DNA of 44,408 nt from Variovorax davisae (GTDB lineage Bacteria > Pseudomonadota > Gammaproteobacteria > Burkholderiales > Burkholderiaceae_C): contig NZ_JASZYS010000026.1 of the NCBI RefSeq assembly GCF_030316845.1, positions 1-44,408 of the forward strand, written 5' to 3'. Position 1 is the stretch's first letter. Each line of letters starts with the position of its first letter. This document shows positions 33,492-42,095 of the stretch, piece by piece. The notes under the pieces were generated by a model. The model did no database searches, had not been told where the DNA came from, and was given only the letters and a program-made list of their open reading frames with translations. A program made the position numbers and the translations under genes.

Positions 33492-36400
33492 ATGGACGAA
33501 ACATCGGTCAGGCAGCGACTCATCGCCATCCTCTGCGCCGATGCCGCCGGCTTTTCGCGGCTGATGGCCGGCGACGAGCACGCCACGCTGGCGGCGCTCG
33601 ACGCCGCCCGCGGGCGCTTCAGGGCCCGGATCGAATCCAACCAGGGCCGGGTCATCGACATGGCGGGGGATTCCATCCTCGCCGTGTTCGAAACCGCCAC
33701 CGGCGCGGTCGCCGCGGCGATCGCGATCCAGCAGGACCTCGCCCAGACCGCAGCACCTGGCGCACACGGGCCGCGGCTGCCGTTTCGCATCGGCGTCCAC
33801 CTGGGCGACGTCATCGAGAAGCAGGACGGCACGGTCTACGGCGACGGCGTCAACGTCGCCGCACGGCTCCAGGCGCTGGCCGAACCCGGCGGCATCGTGG
33901 TCTCGGACGCGGTGCGCGGTGCCGTCGGCAGCCGGGTCGACGCGAGCTTCGCCGACCGGGGCGAACAGCCGCTCAAGAACATCGCGCGGCCGATCCACGC
34001 CTTCGCGGTCCATCCGGGCCGCGGCGCGGACGCGCCGGCGACCGCGCCCCCGCCCCGCGCCAGCCCGCGCCCATCCGGCCTGTTCGTGGGCCGCCGGGCC
34101 GAGTTGGCGCAGCTCCAGAGCGCGCTCAGGGGCGCTCGCAAGGGATTCGGCCGGATCGTCCTGCTGGCCGGCTCCAGCGGCATGGGCAAGACCAGCCTGA
34201 CCCAGCAACTGGCCCTGCACGCCCAGGACGGCGGCACGCTGGTGCTCTGGGGCCGCTGTCTGGAGGAAGCCGGCGCGCCGCCCTACTGGCCGTGGCGGCA
34301 ACTGATCCGCGGCTACCTGCGCGGCAGCGGCGACCCCGTCATGGCCCAGACGCTCGGGGCCGGGCTGGCCGACATCGCCAGCATCGCACCCGAGGTGGCC
34401 GAGCAGTTCGCCACCCCGCCGGGCGACGCCTCCGTCGTCGATTCGGCGCAATCGCGCTTTCGTTTGTTCGATGCGATCGCCGGGTTCTGGCGCCGGGCGG
34501 CGCAGCGTCAGCCCATCCTCTTGATCTTCGAAGACCTGCACTGGGCCGACGCCACCTCGCTGCGGCTGTTCTCCTTCGTGGCGGGCGAACTGGAGGACTG
34601 CGCCATGCTGATGGTCGGCACCTACCGGGACACCGAGCTGTCGCGCCAGCATCCGCTGTTCGAGACCCTGGCCGAGCTCGCCCGCTCGCCGGCCTGCCAG
34701 CGCATCGAGCTCCAGGGCCTGAGCGCGCGCGAGACCGCGGAGTTCGCGGTCGCCGCCAGCGGCGGCACGGCCAGCGCCAAGCTGGTGGATGCACTCCACG
34801 CCCGCACCGAAGGGCACCCGCTGTTCCTCGAGGAAATGCTGCGCTACATGATCTCGGCCCGGGCGCCGCACGAAGGCCATGCGGCGGTCGACGACGCGCG
34901 GCTGCTGACCCGGGTCCCGACCGGCGTCCGTGAAGTGATCGGCCGGCGGCTGAACCGCCTGTCGACCCCGGCGGCCCGGCTGCTGTCGACCGCGGCCTGC
35001 ATCGGCCGCAGTTTCGACCTGCCCCTGCTGGCCCGGCTCGAAGCCGACAAGTCCGAGGACGAACTGCTGCAGGCGCTGGAAGAGGCCATGGGCGAACAGA
35101 TCATCGAAGCGGTGCCGGACACCCAGCAGTTCCGCTTCGGCCATGCCCTGATCCGCGATGCGCTCTACGACGAGATGCTGGCCATGCGCCGCGCGCGCCT
35201 GCACCTGCGCATCGGCGAGACGCTGGAGCAGGACCACGGCGACGAAGACGTCATGGTGTGGTCGCAGCTGGCCTATCACTTCAGCGAGGCCGGCCCGGGC
35301 AGCGCCGCGACCAAGGCCCTCGCCTACGCCCGGCGCGCCGCCGGCCATGCGGCGCGGCTGCTGGCCTTCGAGGAAGCGGCACGCCTGCTGCGGCTGGCGC
35401 TGCAGCTGCTGGACCGGCATCTGCCGCACGACCTGGTGCAGCGCTGCGACGTGATGGCGGCGCTCGGCGATGCCGAGCTCTGGTGCGCCGTGCCGGAGAC
35501 GGCGGTGGCTTCCTACCGGCAGGCCGCCGAGCTGGCGCGCCAATGCGGACTGAGCGCCCAGTTCGCCCGCGCCGCCATCGGCTTTTCCAACAGCAGCACG
35601 CAGGCGGGCCAGTCGGGGGAGGCTGCCGTGGCCCTGCTGCTGGAGGCGATCGCCCTGCACCAGGGCAACGACGCGACCCGGGTCGAATTGCTGAGCCGGC
35701 TGTGCGTGGCCTACATCTACTGCGATCGCGCCGCCGAGGCCAAGGAGGCGCACCGGCGTGCGGTCGAACTGGCGCGCCAGATCGACGACATGCGCAGCCT
35801 CTATCTGGCCCTCTCGGCGATCGCCGCGGCCGGCTACTGGCCCGAGTTGCTGGCCGAGCGCATCGCGGCGGCGGCCGAGGCCTGGGCGATCGCGGAAGAG
35901 CTGGCGATGCCGGAGCGCATCCCGAGCCTGCTGGCGTTCTACCTGTGCGACCTGATCCGGGTCGGCGACGTCGCCGCGCTCGGCCGCGTGCGCGACCAGG
36001 GCCTGCTGCTGTCGGCGCAGTGGCGCGCCCATTACTGGCTCTCGCTCTGCCGGCACATCGAGGTGCTGGTGGCCCTCAACGAGGGGCGTTTCGAAGATGC
36101 CGAGCGCTGGGCCGTCCAGGCACTGGAGGTCGGGAGACGCGTCGCCGAGGACAAGGCCGTCGGCGCCTTCGGCATGCAGATGTTCTGCCTGCGGCGCGAG
36201 CAGGGCCGGCTGCGCGAGGCGCTGCCGATGCTGCAGCAGTTCGTGCGCGAAACGCCGGCCTCGCAGACCTGGCTGCCCGGCCTGGCGCTGTTGTATGCCG
36301 AGCTCGGCATGCGCGACGAGTGCCAGGCCGTGTTCGACACCCTCCCCTGGGCCCGCCTGTCGCGCCCGCCCACCGATGGCGGCACGCTGACCTTGGTCAT

Positions 36401-37031
36401 CTTCGCGGCCGAGCTCTGCGTCCACCTGGGCCATGCCGAGCATGCCGCGCTGATGTACGGCCAGCTGCGCGGCCACGCGGGCGCCAACCTGCTCGGCGAC
36501 TCCAGCGGTCCCTGCATGGGTTCGACCGACCGGCTGCTCGGCGGCCTGGCCTCGGTGATGGGGCAGTGGGACCTCGCCCAGCTCCATTTCGAGGCCGCCT
36601 TGTCGATGGACCGCCAGACCGGCGCGCGCGTCTGGCTCGCCCACGGCCGCCACGACTACGCGCAGATGCTGCATCGGCGGGCCGAACCCGGCGACCGGGA
36701 GCAGGCGCGCGCCCTGCTCGCCGATGCGCTCGCCGACAGCGTGGCCCTGGGGATGAACGCGCTGACGCCGCGCATCGAGGCGCTGGCGCAGGCGCTGGAC
36801 GAAGCGGTGGCCATCCCCGCCGCCGGCCATCCCTGCGGGCTCACCGAGCGCGAGGTCGGCGTGCTGCGCCTGATCGCGATGGGCCGCAACAACCGCGAGA
36901 TCGGCCAGGTGCTGGGGATCAGCCCGAACACCGTGGCCAACCACGTGCGCAGCATCCTCGAGAAGACCTACACCGCCAACCGGACCGAGGCGGCGGCCTT
37001 CGCCAACCGCGAGGGCCTGCTGAAGCCGTAG
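33492..37031 (+). CDS. Cyclase-domain / AAA ATPase / TPR / LuxR-HTH fusion regulator (1179 aa)
   Basis: Domains in order: a class III adenylate/guanylate cyclase-like domain at about 5-175 (LCADAAGFSRLMAGDE, GDSILAVFE, YGDGVNVAARLQALAEPGG), an AAA ATPase with Walker A AGSSGMGKTS near 230 and Walker B-like ILLIFEDLHWADA, a long helical TPR-like region at about 600-1100, and a C-terminal LuxR/FixJ-type HTH (LTEREVGVLRLIAMGRNNREIGQVLGISPNTVANHVRSIL). ATG 33492 begins the cyclase domain. This makes it a LAL-type (large ATP-binding LuxR) activator with a cyclase module on the front. Whether it makes a cyclic nucleotide is not shown; the first metal Asp (CADAAG) and the second (GDS) are present. 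Confidence 0.88.
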   Translation: MDETSVRQRLIAILCADAAGFSRLMAGDEHATLAALDAARGRFRARIESNQGRVIDMAGDSILAVFETATGAVAAAIAIQQDLAQTAAPGAHGPRLPFRIGVHLGDVIEKQDGTVYGDGVNVAARLQALAEPGGIVVSDAVRGAVGSRVDASFADRGEQPLKNIARPIHAFAVHPGRGADAPATAPPPRASPRPSGLFVGRRAELAQLQSALRGARKGFGRIVLLAGSSGMGKTSLTQQLALHAQDGGTLVLWGRCLEEAGAPPYWPWRQLIRGYLRGSGDPVMAQTLGAGLADIASIAPEVAEQFATPPGDASVVDSAQSRFRLFDAIAGFWRRAAQRQPILLIFEDLHWADATSLRLFSFVAGELEDCAMLMVGTYRDTELSRQHPLFETLAELARSPACQRIELQGLSARETAEFAVAASGGTASAKLVDALHARTEGHPLFLEEMLRYMISARAPHEGHAAVDDARLLTRVPTGVREVIGRRLNRLSTPAARLLSTAACIGRSFDLPLLARLEADKSEDELLQALEEAMGEQIIEAVPDTQQFRFGHALIRDALYDEMLAMRRARLHLRIGETLEQDHGDEDVMVWSQLAYHFSEAGPGSAATKALAYARRAAGHAARLLAFEEAARLLRLALQLLDRHLPHDLVQRCDVMAALGDAELWCAVPETAVASYRQAAELARQCGLSAQFARAAIGFSNSSTQAGQSGEAAVALLLEAIALHQGNDATRVELLSRLCVAYIYCDRAAEAKEAHRRAVELARQIDDMRSLYLALSAIAAAGYWPELLAERIAAAAEAWAIAEELAMPERIPSLLAFYLCDLIRVGDVAALGRVRDQGLLLSAQWRAHYWLSLCRHIEVLVALNEGRFEDAERWAVQALEVGRRVAEDKAVGAFGMQMFCLRREQGRLREALPMLQQFVRETPASQTWLPGLALLYAELGMRDECQAVFDTLPWARLSRPPTDGGTLTLVIFAAELCVHLGHAEHAALMYGQLRGHAGANLLGDSSGPCMGSTDRLLGGLASVMGQWDLAQLHFEAALSMDRQTGARVWLAHGRHDYAQMLHRRAEPGDREQARALLADALADSVALGMNALTPRIEALAQALDEAVAIPAAGHPCGLTEREVGVLRLIAMGRNNREIGQVLGISPNTVANHVRSILEKTYTANRTEAAAFANREGLLKP

Positions 37032-37035
37032 CCGC

Positions 37036-38412
37036 CTACTCGGGGCGGATGTTCTGGTTCACGCGGAACAAGTTCTTCGGGTCGTAGCGACGCTTGGCGG
37101 CCACCAGCCGCGGGTAGTTGTCGCGGTACGAGGCGCGGATCCGCTCGTCGCCTTCGTCCATCATCATGTTCACGTAGGCCCCGCCGGCCGAATGGGGATG
37201 CAGGGCGTTCCAGTAGTCCTTGGTCCAGGCCGTGATGCGCGCGGCATCCTTCGGATCCGGGCTGACGCCGACGATGACTTCGGCCCAGTTCGCTTCGCGG
37301 TAGGCGAACGGCGTGTCGCCGGCCTTCGGCCGGTGTGCCGCGCCGTCGATCGGATAGAGGTGCATGGTCGACTGCGGGGTCGGCATCTCGGGGCCGAAGC
37401 GCTGGTGCTCGGCGATCGCCGCATCGCTCAGCTGGTTGACGAAATCGGCGCGCCAATACCATTGGTCGCCGGGCGGGAACAAGGCGTCGAAGGCCCCCTG
37501 CAGCGCCGGAAACGGCATCGGCTGGACGCCGTGCATCAGCGGCGGCCCGAATTCGGCGACCGGCCTGAACACGGCGTCGGCCTCCGCCAGGTCGCCCGTG
37601 AAGCACCAGACGACACCGCACACCTTGCGGCCCTGCAGCGCAGCGGGGAAGGGATCGACCGGCGGCACCGTCAGGTAGGCGAAGAAGCCGTTCAGCGTCT
37701 CCGGCGCCGCCAGGATGAAGTCGCGGTACCAGCGCATCACGTCGCCGGCCTGCTCCAGCGCCCAGAAGGTCGGCCCGGCGACCACCGTGTCGATGGGGTG
37801 GAGCCGGAACAGGAAGGAGGTCACGACGCCGAAGTTGCCGCCGCCGCCGCGCAGCGCCCAATAGAGCTCGGAATGCTGCTCGGCATTGGCGGTGACCAGC
37901 GTGCCGTCGGCCAGCACCACGTCGGCCTCGAGCAGGTTGTCCACCGACAGGCCGCAGCGGCGCGTCAGGTGGCCGAGGCCACCGCCCAGCGTCAGCCCGC
38001 CCACGCCGGTGGTGCCGATGATGCCGGAGGGGGTGGCCATGCCGAAGGCGTGGGTGGCGTGGTCCACGTCGGCCCAGGTGCAGCCGCCCTCGACCCGCAC
38101 GGTGCGGGCCGCGGCATCGACGCGGATGCCGTTCAGCCCCGACAGGTCGATCACCAGCCCGTCGTCGCAGGTGCCCAGGCCGCCGCCGTTGTGGCCGCCC
38201 CCGCGCACGGCCAGCAGCAGCGACTGCTCGCGGGCAAAGTCGACGCTGTGCATCACGTCGGCGACGTCGCGGCAATGGACGATCAGGCGCGGGCGGCGAT
38301 CGATCATCGCGTTGTAGACGCGGCGCGAGGCATCGTAGTCGGCGTCCCCGGGCTGCACGATGCGCCCGCGCAGGGAGGCGGAAAACGGGGTCAGTTGCTC
38401 TGGGTTCAGCAT
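37036..38412 (-). CDS. FAD-linked oxidoreductase, BBE (berberine bridge enzyme-like) family
   Basis: The 458-aa protein has the PCMH-type FAD-binding domain with RGGGHNGGG, whose His is the site of covalent flavin attachment in the family, and GVGGLTLGGGLGHLTRRCGLSVDN. The second attachment Cys found in bicovalent members is replaced here (SVDN). A substrate domain and the C-terminal BBE motif YDPKNLFRVNQNIRP follow. ATG 38412 has GGAGA upstream. No signal peptide is seen. Typical activities are oxidation of sugars, alcohols or aromatic side chains; the substrate is unknown. Its 3' end lies four bases from the convergent LuxR-fusion gene. Confidence 0.9.
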   Translation of the reverse strand: MLNPEQLTPFSASLRGRIVQPGDADYDASRRVYNAMIDRRPRLIVHCRDVADVMHSVDFAREQSLLLAVRGGGHNGGGLGTCDDGLVIDLSGLNGIRVDAAARTVRVEGGCTWADVDHATHAFGMATPSGIIGTTGVGGLTLGGGLGHLTRRCGLSVDNLLEADVVLADGTLVTANAEQHSELYWALRGGGGNFGVVTSFLFRLHPIDTVVAGPTFWALEQAGDVMRWYRDFILAAPETLNGFFAYLTVPPVDPFPAALQGRKVCGVVWCFTGDLAEADAVFRPVAEFGPPLMHGVQPMPFPALQGAFDALFPPGDQWYWRADFVNQLSDAAIAEHQRFGPEMPTPQSTMHLYPIDGAAHRPKAGDTPFAYREANWAEVIVGVSPDPKDAARITAWTKDYWNALHPHSAGGAYVNMMMDEGDERIRASYRDNYPRLVAAKRRYDPKNLFRVNQNIRPE

Positions 38413-38530
38413 GGCGGATCTCCGGTGGGTGGCACGTCCGGAGGAACGTGAACCACGGGCTCCGTTGTAGGCTCCGCCGGGCCGCACGCAAATAGTCAGA
38501 CCTGACCATCGGCCGCGGCCGGATTGACTA

Positions 38531-38824
38531 TCAGCCCGCGGCGCCCGCCGCGGCCTGCGCCCGCAGCCCGCCGATCGCCGCGCCGTAGGCCTGCGAGACC
38601 TCGACGATCACGTCGGCCGGCACGTTGGCGCGCCGGGCGGCCTCGCGGATCGCCTCGGGATCCTTGGCTTCGTAGAGGCAGTAGGTCTTGCGCTTGTCGG
38701 CGCTCAGGAACGAGAACAGCCAGTTGACGCCGACGTCGCCATTGATCCTCGTGATGGCGACCACGCCGTCGTCGTCGATCTCGAGCTGCTCGGCGAAATT
38801 GCGTTCGATGATGAAGAGCGGCAT
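38531..38824 (-). CDS. DUF4242 (SCO4226-type nickel-binding) protein (97 aa)
   Basis: The start MPLFIIERNFAEQL is the family start, so ATG 38824 is used. The pattern VNWLFSFLSADKRKTYCLYEAKDPEAIREAARRANVPADVIVEV is typical of the ferredoxin-like DUF4242 fold, in which a SCO4226 member binds nickel. The usual Cys (TYCLYEA) is present. It lies about 120 bp before the flavoprotein gene on the same strand and may be co-transcribed. The physiological role is unknown. Confidence 0.85.
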   Translation of the reverse strand: MPLFIIERNFAEQLEIDDDGVVAITRINGDVGVNWLFSFLSADKRKTYCLYEAKDPEAIREAARRANVPADVIVEVSQAYGAAIGGLRAQAAAGAAG

Positions 38825-38888
38825 GTGAATCCTCGGACGGTCGACGCGCGCCATGGCGGCCATGGCGCCGCGCCGCACCAGTATGCGC

Positions 38889-39233
38889 CTAGGCCGAATG
38901 GCGCGCCAGCCGCAGCCAGTCGGGGAATTGGCGGTCGAAGTCCTGCGGGGCGATGTTCTCGAAGCACTCGCAAGCCGTGCTCGGCAAGGCGACGCTCATT
39001 TCGTCGTGCCAGAGCGCGATCCCGAGCAGGCGAGATACCCGAATTCGCTCTTCGCGCGGCACCGGGAATTCCGAGACATGGCCCGGTATCTCGTGCATGC
39101 CCACCCGGCGCCGGACCTCGACGCCGAGGCAGCCCCGTCGGTCCTTGCGGATCGGGACCGAACTGGCCAGCCAGGCTTCCAGGTAGAAAGCGCGCAGGGC
39201 CAAGGCCATCAAAACCAGCATTGCAATCATCAT
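38889..39233 (-). CDS. Hypothetical membrane-anchored protein (114 aa)
   Basis: GAGG precedes ATG 39233. An N-terminal hydrophobic helix (MMIAMLVLMALALRAFYLEAWLASS) anchors a polar domain with RRRVGMHEIPGHVSEFPVPREERIRVSRL and two nearby cysteines (TACECFENI). The rest would face the periplasm or cytoplasm. No family is recognised. It lies 64 bp before the DUF4242 gene, possibly in one transcript. Confidence 0.55.
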   Translation of the reverse strand: MMIAMLVLMALALRAFYLEAWLASSVPIRKDRRGCLGVEVRRRVGMHEIPGHVSEFPVPREERIRVSRLLGIALWHDEMSVALPSTACECFENIAPQDFDRQFPDWLRLARHSA

Positions 39234-39420
39234 GACGGAGCCTCGCTGCAAACGTGACTGTCGCAGCCGGCGGCATTGCCGGCCATGATGACAAGTTAAG
39301 ACGCTCCGGTCCGCAGCGCAATACGGAACAGGACACCCATCCTCAATTCGGATGAAAAATTGGCAATGGAGTCGTCTTCAAGCAACTCGGACCGCCGGCC
39401 GGGCGCCCGGCGCCGGTGCC

Positions 39421-39813
39421 TCAGCGGGGCAAGAGTTCGACCACCTGCCACGCCCCTTGGGGCTGGCCCTTGCTCCTGCAGAACAGATAGCTGCCGGCGT
39501 TCTGCAGGCTTCGGTGCCGGTTCTCGATCCGCGCCACCCGGCAATTCGCCCTGTCCTGGGGGTCCTTGCCCGGCGTGACGCTGCCGCCGCTGCTGCCGCG
39601 CGGGTTTTCCCAGGTGACCGCCACGCCGTCCGCGCCGCTGTCGAGCGCCTGGTGGACCGTGCGGGTCATGAGGTCGACATCGGCGCTGCTGAATCGGGTG
39701 ATGGGCGTGTCACGCATCGCGTTGAACAGATTCAACGGCCTCGCCTGCGTCGACGCCGCGGCAAGCACCGCGACGGCCACCACCAGCAATCTGCCCCCCT
39801 GGCGCACGGTCAT
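39421..39813 (-). CDS. Secreted RT0821/Lpp0805-like surface protein (130 aa)
   Basis: A signal peptide (RLLVVAVAVLAAASTQA) is followed by a small domain: DLMTRTVHQALDSGADGVAVTWENPRGSSGGSVTP and NCRVARIENRHRSLQNAGSYLFCRS. This is like the C-terminal domain of 17-kDa-type surface antigens, where 'W-NP-SG--G-VTP' and a pair of Cys are conserved. It would act in the envelope. The family assignment is by pattern and the role is unknown. Confidence 0.7.
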   Translation of the reverse strand: MTVRQGGRLLVVAVAVLAAASTQARPLNLFNAMRDTPITRFSSADVDLMTRTVHQALDSGADGVAVTWENPRGSSGGSVTPGKDPQDRANCRVARIENRHRSLQNAGSYLFCRSKGQPQGAWQVVELLPR

Positions 39814-39910
39814 GTTCGAATCCTCCGGTCCGTTGAATGGAAAGAAGCCGGCTGGATTCTATCGATCGGTCGGCCGTCGCCGGACCCGCGCTTCCGACCG
39901 AGGCCACGTC

Positions 39911-40330
39911 CTAGCCGACGCGCTTGATCGTCACCTTCACCGAGCCGTGGTTGTTGAGGTAGGCGAACCAGGCGTCGTTGGCGAACAGGCACAGCTCGGG
40001 GTCGGCGTCGCCGCTCTGCCCGGTGTAGGTCCAGGCGGCATGCATGCCGATCGGAAACATGCAGGCGTCGGAGCGCCCGACGGCGCCGATCAGCTGGAAC
40101 CAGCGGCCCTCCTTGCAACGCAGCGCCCAATGCGCCATCGACTGGATCAGGCTGGGCTCGATGCGGCCGTCGGCGCTGGAGGCCAGGTGCCAGTCGACCC
40201 ATCGGCTGTCGTCGGCGGCGATCTCGTAGGTCTCGCCGGGCGTCAGCAGCACGCCGGTCGGGTTGTAGTAGCTGGCGCTCGCGATGGCAAGCGGTCCGGA
40301 TGAATCCCCGACCGCGAGATGTCTGGCCAT
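39911..40330 (-). CDS. LecA-like (PA-IL type) carbohydrate-binding protein, putative (139 aa)
   Basis: No signal peptide is seen. YYNPTGVLLTPGETYEIAADDSRWVDW and the C-terminal LCLFANDAWFAYLNNHGSVKVTIKRV recall the PA-IL galactose lectin layout, with an N-terminal strand, turn, and a closing 'L----ND---Y--N-GS--V-I' Ca/sugar-binding end. The central part (ALRCKEGRWFQLIGAVGR, FPIGMHAAWTYTGQSGD) fits the core strands. It may be a lectin or a beta-sandwich relative. AAAGGAGGG precedes ATG 40330. It stands divergent to the porin gene. Confidence 0.6.
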   Translation of the reverse strand: MARHLAVGDSSGPLAIASASYYNPTGVLLTPGETYEIAADDSRWVDWHLASSADGRIEPSLIQSMAHWALRCKEGRWFQLIGAVGRSDACMFPIGMHAAWTYTGQSGDADPELCLFANDAWFAYLNNHGSVKVTIKRVG

Positions 40331-40553
40331 GACTGCCCTCCTTTCACTGGACCCTGCGCTGAAGAGGCGTCTGCGTCTTTCCTCTTCCCTCGACGCATTT
40401 GTACTCCTTCTTTCGAGGCGGCGTCGCCGCTTCGTCGTGTGCGAGACACCCGGATTTTCCCGAAGGAATCCTTACGCGGAGGGCCTCGTTCTTTACGCGG
40501 TTTTGATGCGCGCGATCGTAGGCTCGCTGCTTCTTCAATTCGCTCTTCGAGCC

Positions 40554-41375
40554 ATGCACCACGTGACAGCCAGAATCCTTTCGATCGCCGCCCTGATGAG
40601 CCTGCCGATGCTCGCGAGCGCCCAGCTCGCGGGCAACGTCGCGCTGACGACCAACTACAAGTTCCGTGGCCAGGACCAGGACATGATCGGCAACAACGAC
40701 TTCGCCAAGGACAGCTACTTCAAGCCGGCGATCCAGGGCGGCCTGGACTACGCCTTCGGCGACAGCGGCTTCTATGTCGGCAACTGGAACTCCAGCGTCA
40801 ACTGGATGAAGGGCAACTCGATCGAGATGGACTTTTACGGCGGCTACAAGTTCAAGGGCGGCCCGATTGACTGGGACGTCGGCGTCCTGACCTATGTCTA
40901 CCCGGGCAGCACCGCCGGCAACACGACCGAGATCTACGGCGCGGGCACCTGGGCCAACGAGTCCTTCGGCGCCTTCACCGCGAAGTATTCGTGGACCGTG
41001 TCCAAGGACTACTTCAACTACGCCGGCAACAAGGGCGGCTCGGGCCTGGACGGCACCAACACCGGCTACCTGAACCTGGCCTACACCAAGGAGATCGTTC
41101 CCAAGGTGACGTTCAAGGCGGCGGTCGGCTACACCTTCTTCACCAGCGACATCCGCAGCCTGGGCTACAAGGACTACCTCGACTACAACGTCGGCGCCGC
41201 CTACGACTTCGGCAGCGGCCTGACGCTGGGCGGCTACATCCAGGGCGGCAGCGAGCAGAGCGCGTTCAACGTGGTCACCAACCCGGGCGTGGACGTCAAC
41301 GGCGTCACCTTCGGCCAGAGCACCTTCTCGCCCAACAAGACCCGCTTCATCCTGATGCTGACCAAGACGCTGTAG
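40554..41375 (+). CDS. TorF-family putative porin (273 aa)
   Basis: A signal peptide ending LASA before QLAGNVALTTNYKFRG is followed by an outer-membrane beta barrel with alternating Tyr/Phe/Gly strands (IQGGLDYAFGDSGFYVGNWNS, EMDFYGGYKFKGG, FKAAVGYTFFTS) and a last strand ending in a hydrophobic residue (FILMLTKTL). This is the TorF/gcw_chp family (PF09694) with the typical N-terminal 'GNV-LT--Y-FRG'. ATG 40554 is chosen; ATG 40506 in the same frame would lengthen the signal. The substrate is unknown. Confidence 0.9.
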   Translation: MHHVTARILSIAALMSLPMLASAQLAGNVALTTNYKFRGQDQDMIGNNDFAKDSYFKPAIQGGLDYAFGDSGFYVGNWNSSVNWMKGNSIEMDFYGGYKFKGGPIDWDVGVLTYVYPGSTAGNTTEIYGAGTWANESFGAFTAKYSWTVSKDYFNYAGNKGGSGLDGTNTGYLNLAYTKEIVPKVTFKAAVGYTFFTSDIRSLGYKDYLDYNVGAAYDFGSGLTLGGYIQGGSEQSAFNVVTNPGVDVNGVTFGQSTFSPNKTRFILMLTKTL

Positions 41376-41449
41376 GGGATGGCTCTACACGCGCCGGGCC
41401 CCGCGGCTGACGGCCCGGGCCCGGGATTGCGGCGATGGTGAGTCCATGT

Positions 41450-41469
41450 CTCGAGGAAGTCTCCTCGAG
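41450..41469. promoter_or_regulatory. Perfect 8-bp hairpin/palindrome between the porin and DUF2383 genes
   Basis: CTCGAGGA-AGTC-TCCTCGAG forms a perfect stem with a 4-base loop. No T run follows, so it could be an operator, an mRNA stem, or a factor-dependent stop region. It lies 53 bp before the next start codon. Confidence 0.5.
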
Positions 41470-41522
41470 TCCCCAACCGGCCTTCGCTCACTGAAGTGAA
41501 GGCTCCTGAAAGGAACGACACC

Positions 41523-42017
41523 ATGGCACTCGACAACGACATGCTCGACACCCGCGGCGAACCCCTGGCCAACGACGAGGTCGTCGATGTCCTCAACGAT
41601 CTGCTGGAGAACACGCGCGATGGCGGCTACGGCTTCCTGGCCTGCGCCGAGGAGGTCGAATCTCCGGCGGCCAAGCAACTGTTCGCGAGCCGCGCCGAAG
41701 GTTGCCGCCAGGCCGAGGCGGAACTGCTGCAGATGATCGCCGCCTATGGCGGCACGCCGGCCGATGGCGGCACCGCCGCCGGTGCGCTGCATCGCGGTTG
41801 GGTCCACGTGAAGGGATCGCTCGGCGCCAACAGCGAGTTGTCGATCCTGGAGTCCTGCGAGCGGGGCGAGGACACGGCCATCGCGCGCTACCGCAAGGCG
41901 TTGAAGCAGAACCTGCCGCCCGACGTTCGCACCCTGGTCGAACGGCAGGCTGCGGGCGCGCAGCGCAACCACGACCAGATCCGCGACCTGCGCAACGCAG
42001 CGCGCGCCCGGGGCTGA
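41523..42017 (+). CDS. DUF2383 (PA2169-type) four-helix bundle protein (164 aa)
   Basis: AAAGGA precedes ATG 41523. The sequence VVDVLNDLLENTRDGGYGFLACAEEV and the later SILESCERGEDTAIARYRKALK match the ferritin-like DUF2383/PA2169 family, with regularly spaced Glu/Cys/His positions in four helices. A cytosolic stress role is suspected for the family; metal binding is possible. No operon partner is evident: the next gene is 78 bp away on the same strand. Confidence 0.85.
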   Translation: MALDNDMLDTRGEPLANDEVVDVLNDLLENTRDGGYGFLACAEEVESPAAKQLFASRAEGCRQAEAELLQMIAAYGGTPADGGTAAGALHRGWVHVKGSLGANSELSILESCERGEDTAIARYRKALKQNLPPDVRTLVERQAAGAQRNHDQIRDLRNAARARG

Positions 42018-42095
42018 GCGGCCCGGTCTCGCGGGCGACTTCGGCTGCGGGGTCTGGCGTCCTAGAATCGCCGACCTCCAGCCAGGGCCCGACCG

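Noticed and set aside
32391..36944. Very long minus-strand open frame opposite the LuxR-fusion gene
   Set aside because: It is an antisense shadow of the high-GC plus-strand gene; the translation is low in complexity (rich in R, G, Q, H) with no domain, while the plus strand has clear domains.
36968..38509. Long minus-strand frame overlapping the BBE-type flavoprotein gene
   Set aside because: It is a shifted-frame shadow; the flavoprotein frame holds the RGGGHN and BBE motifs.
40331..40553. Upstream extension of the porin frame from 40284
   Set aside because: The signal peptide starts at ATG 40554 (or 40506); the extension has no coding character and overlaps the divergent gene.
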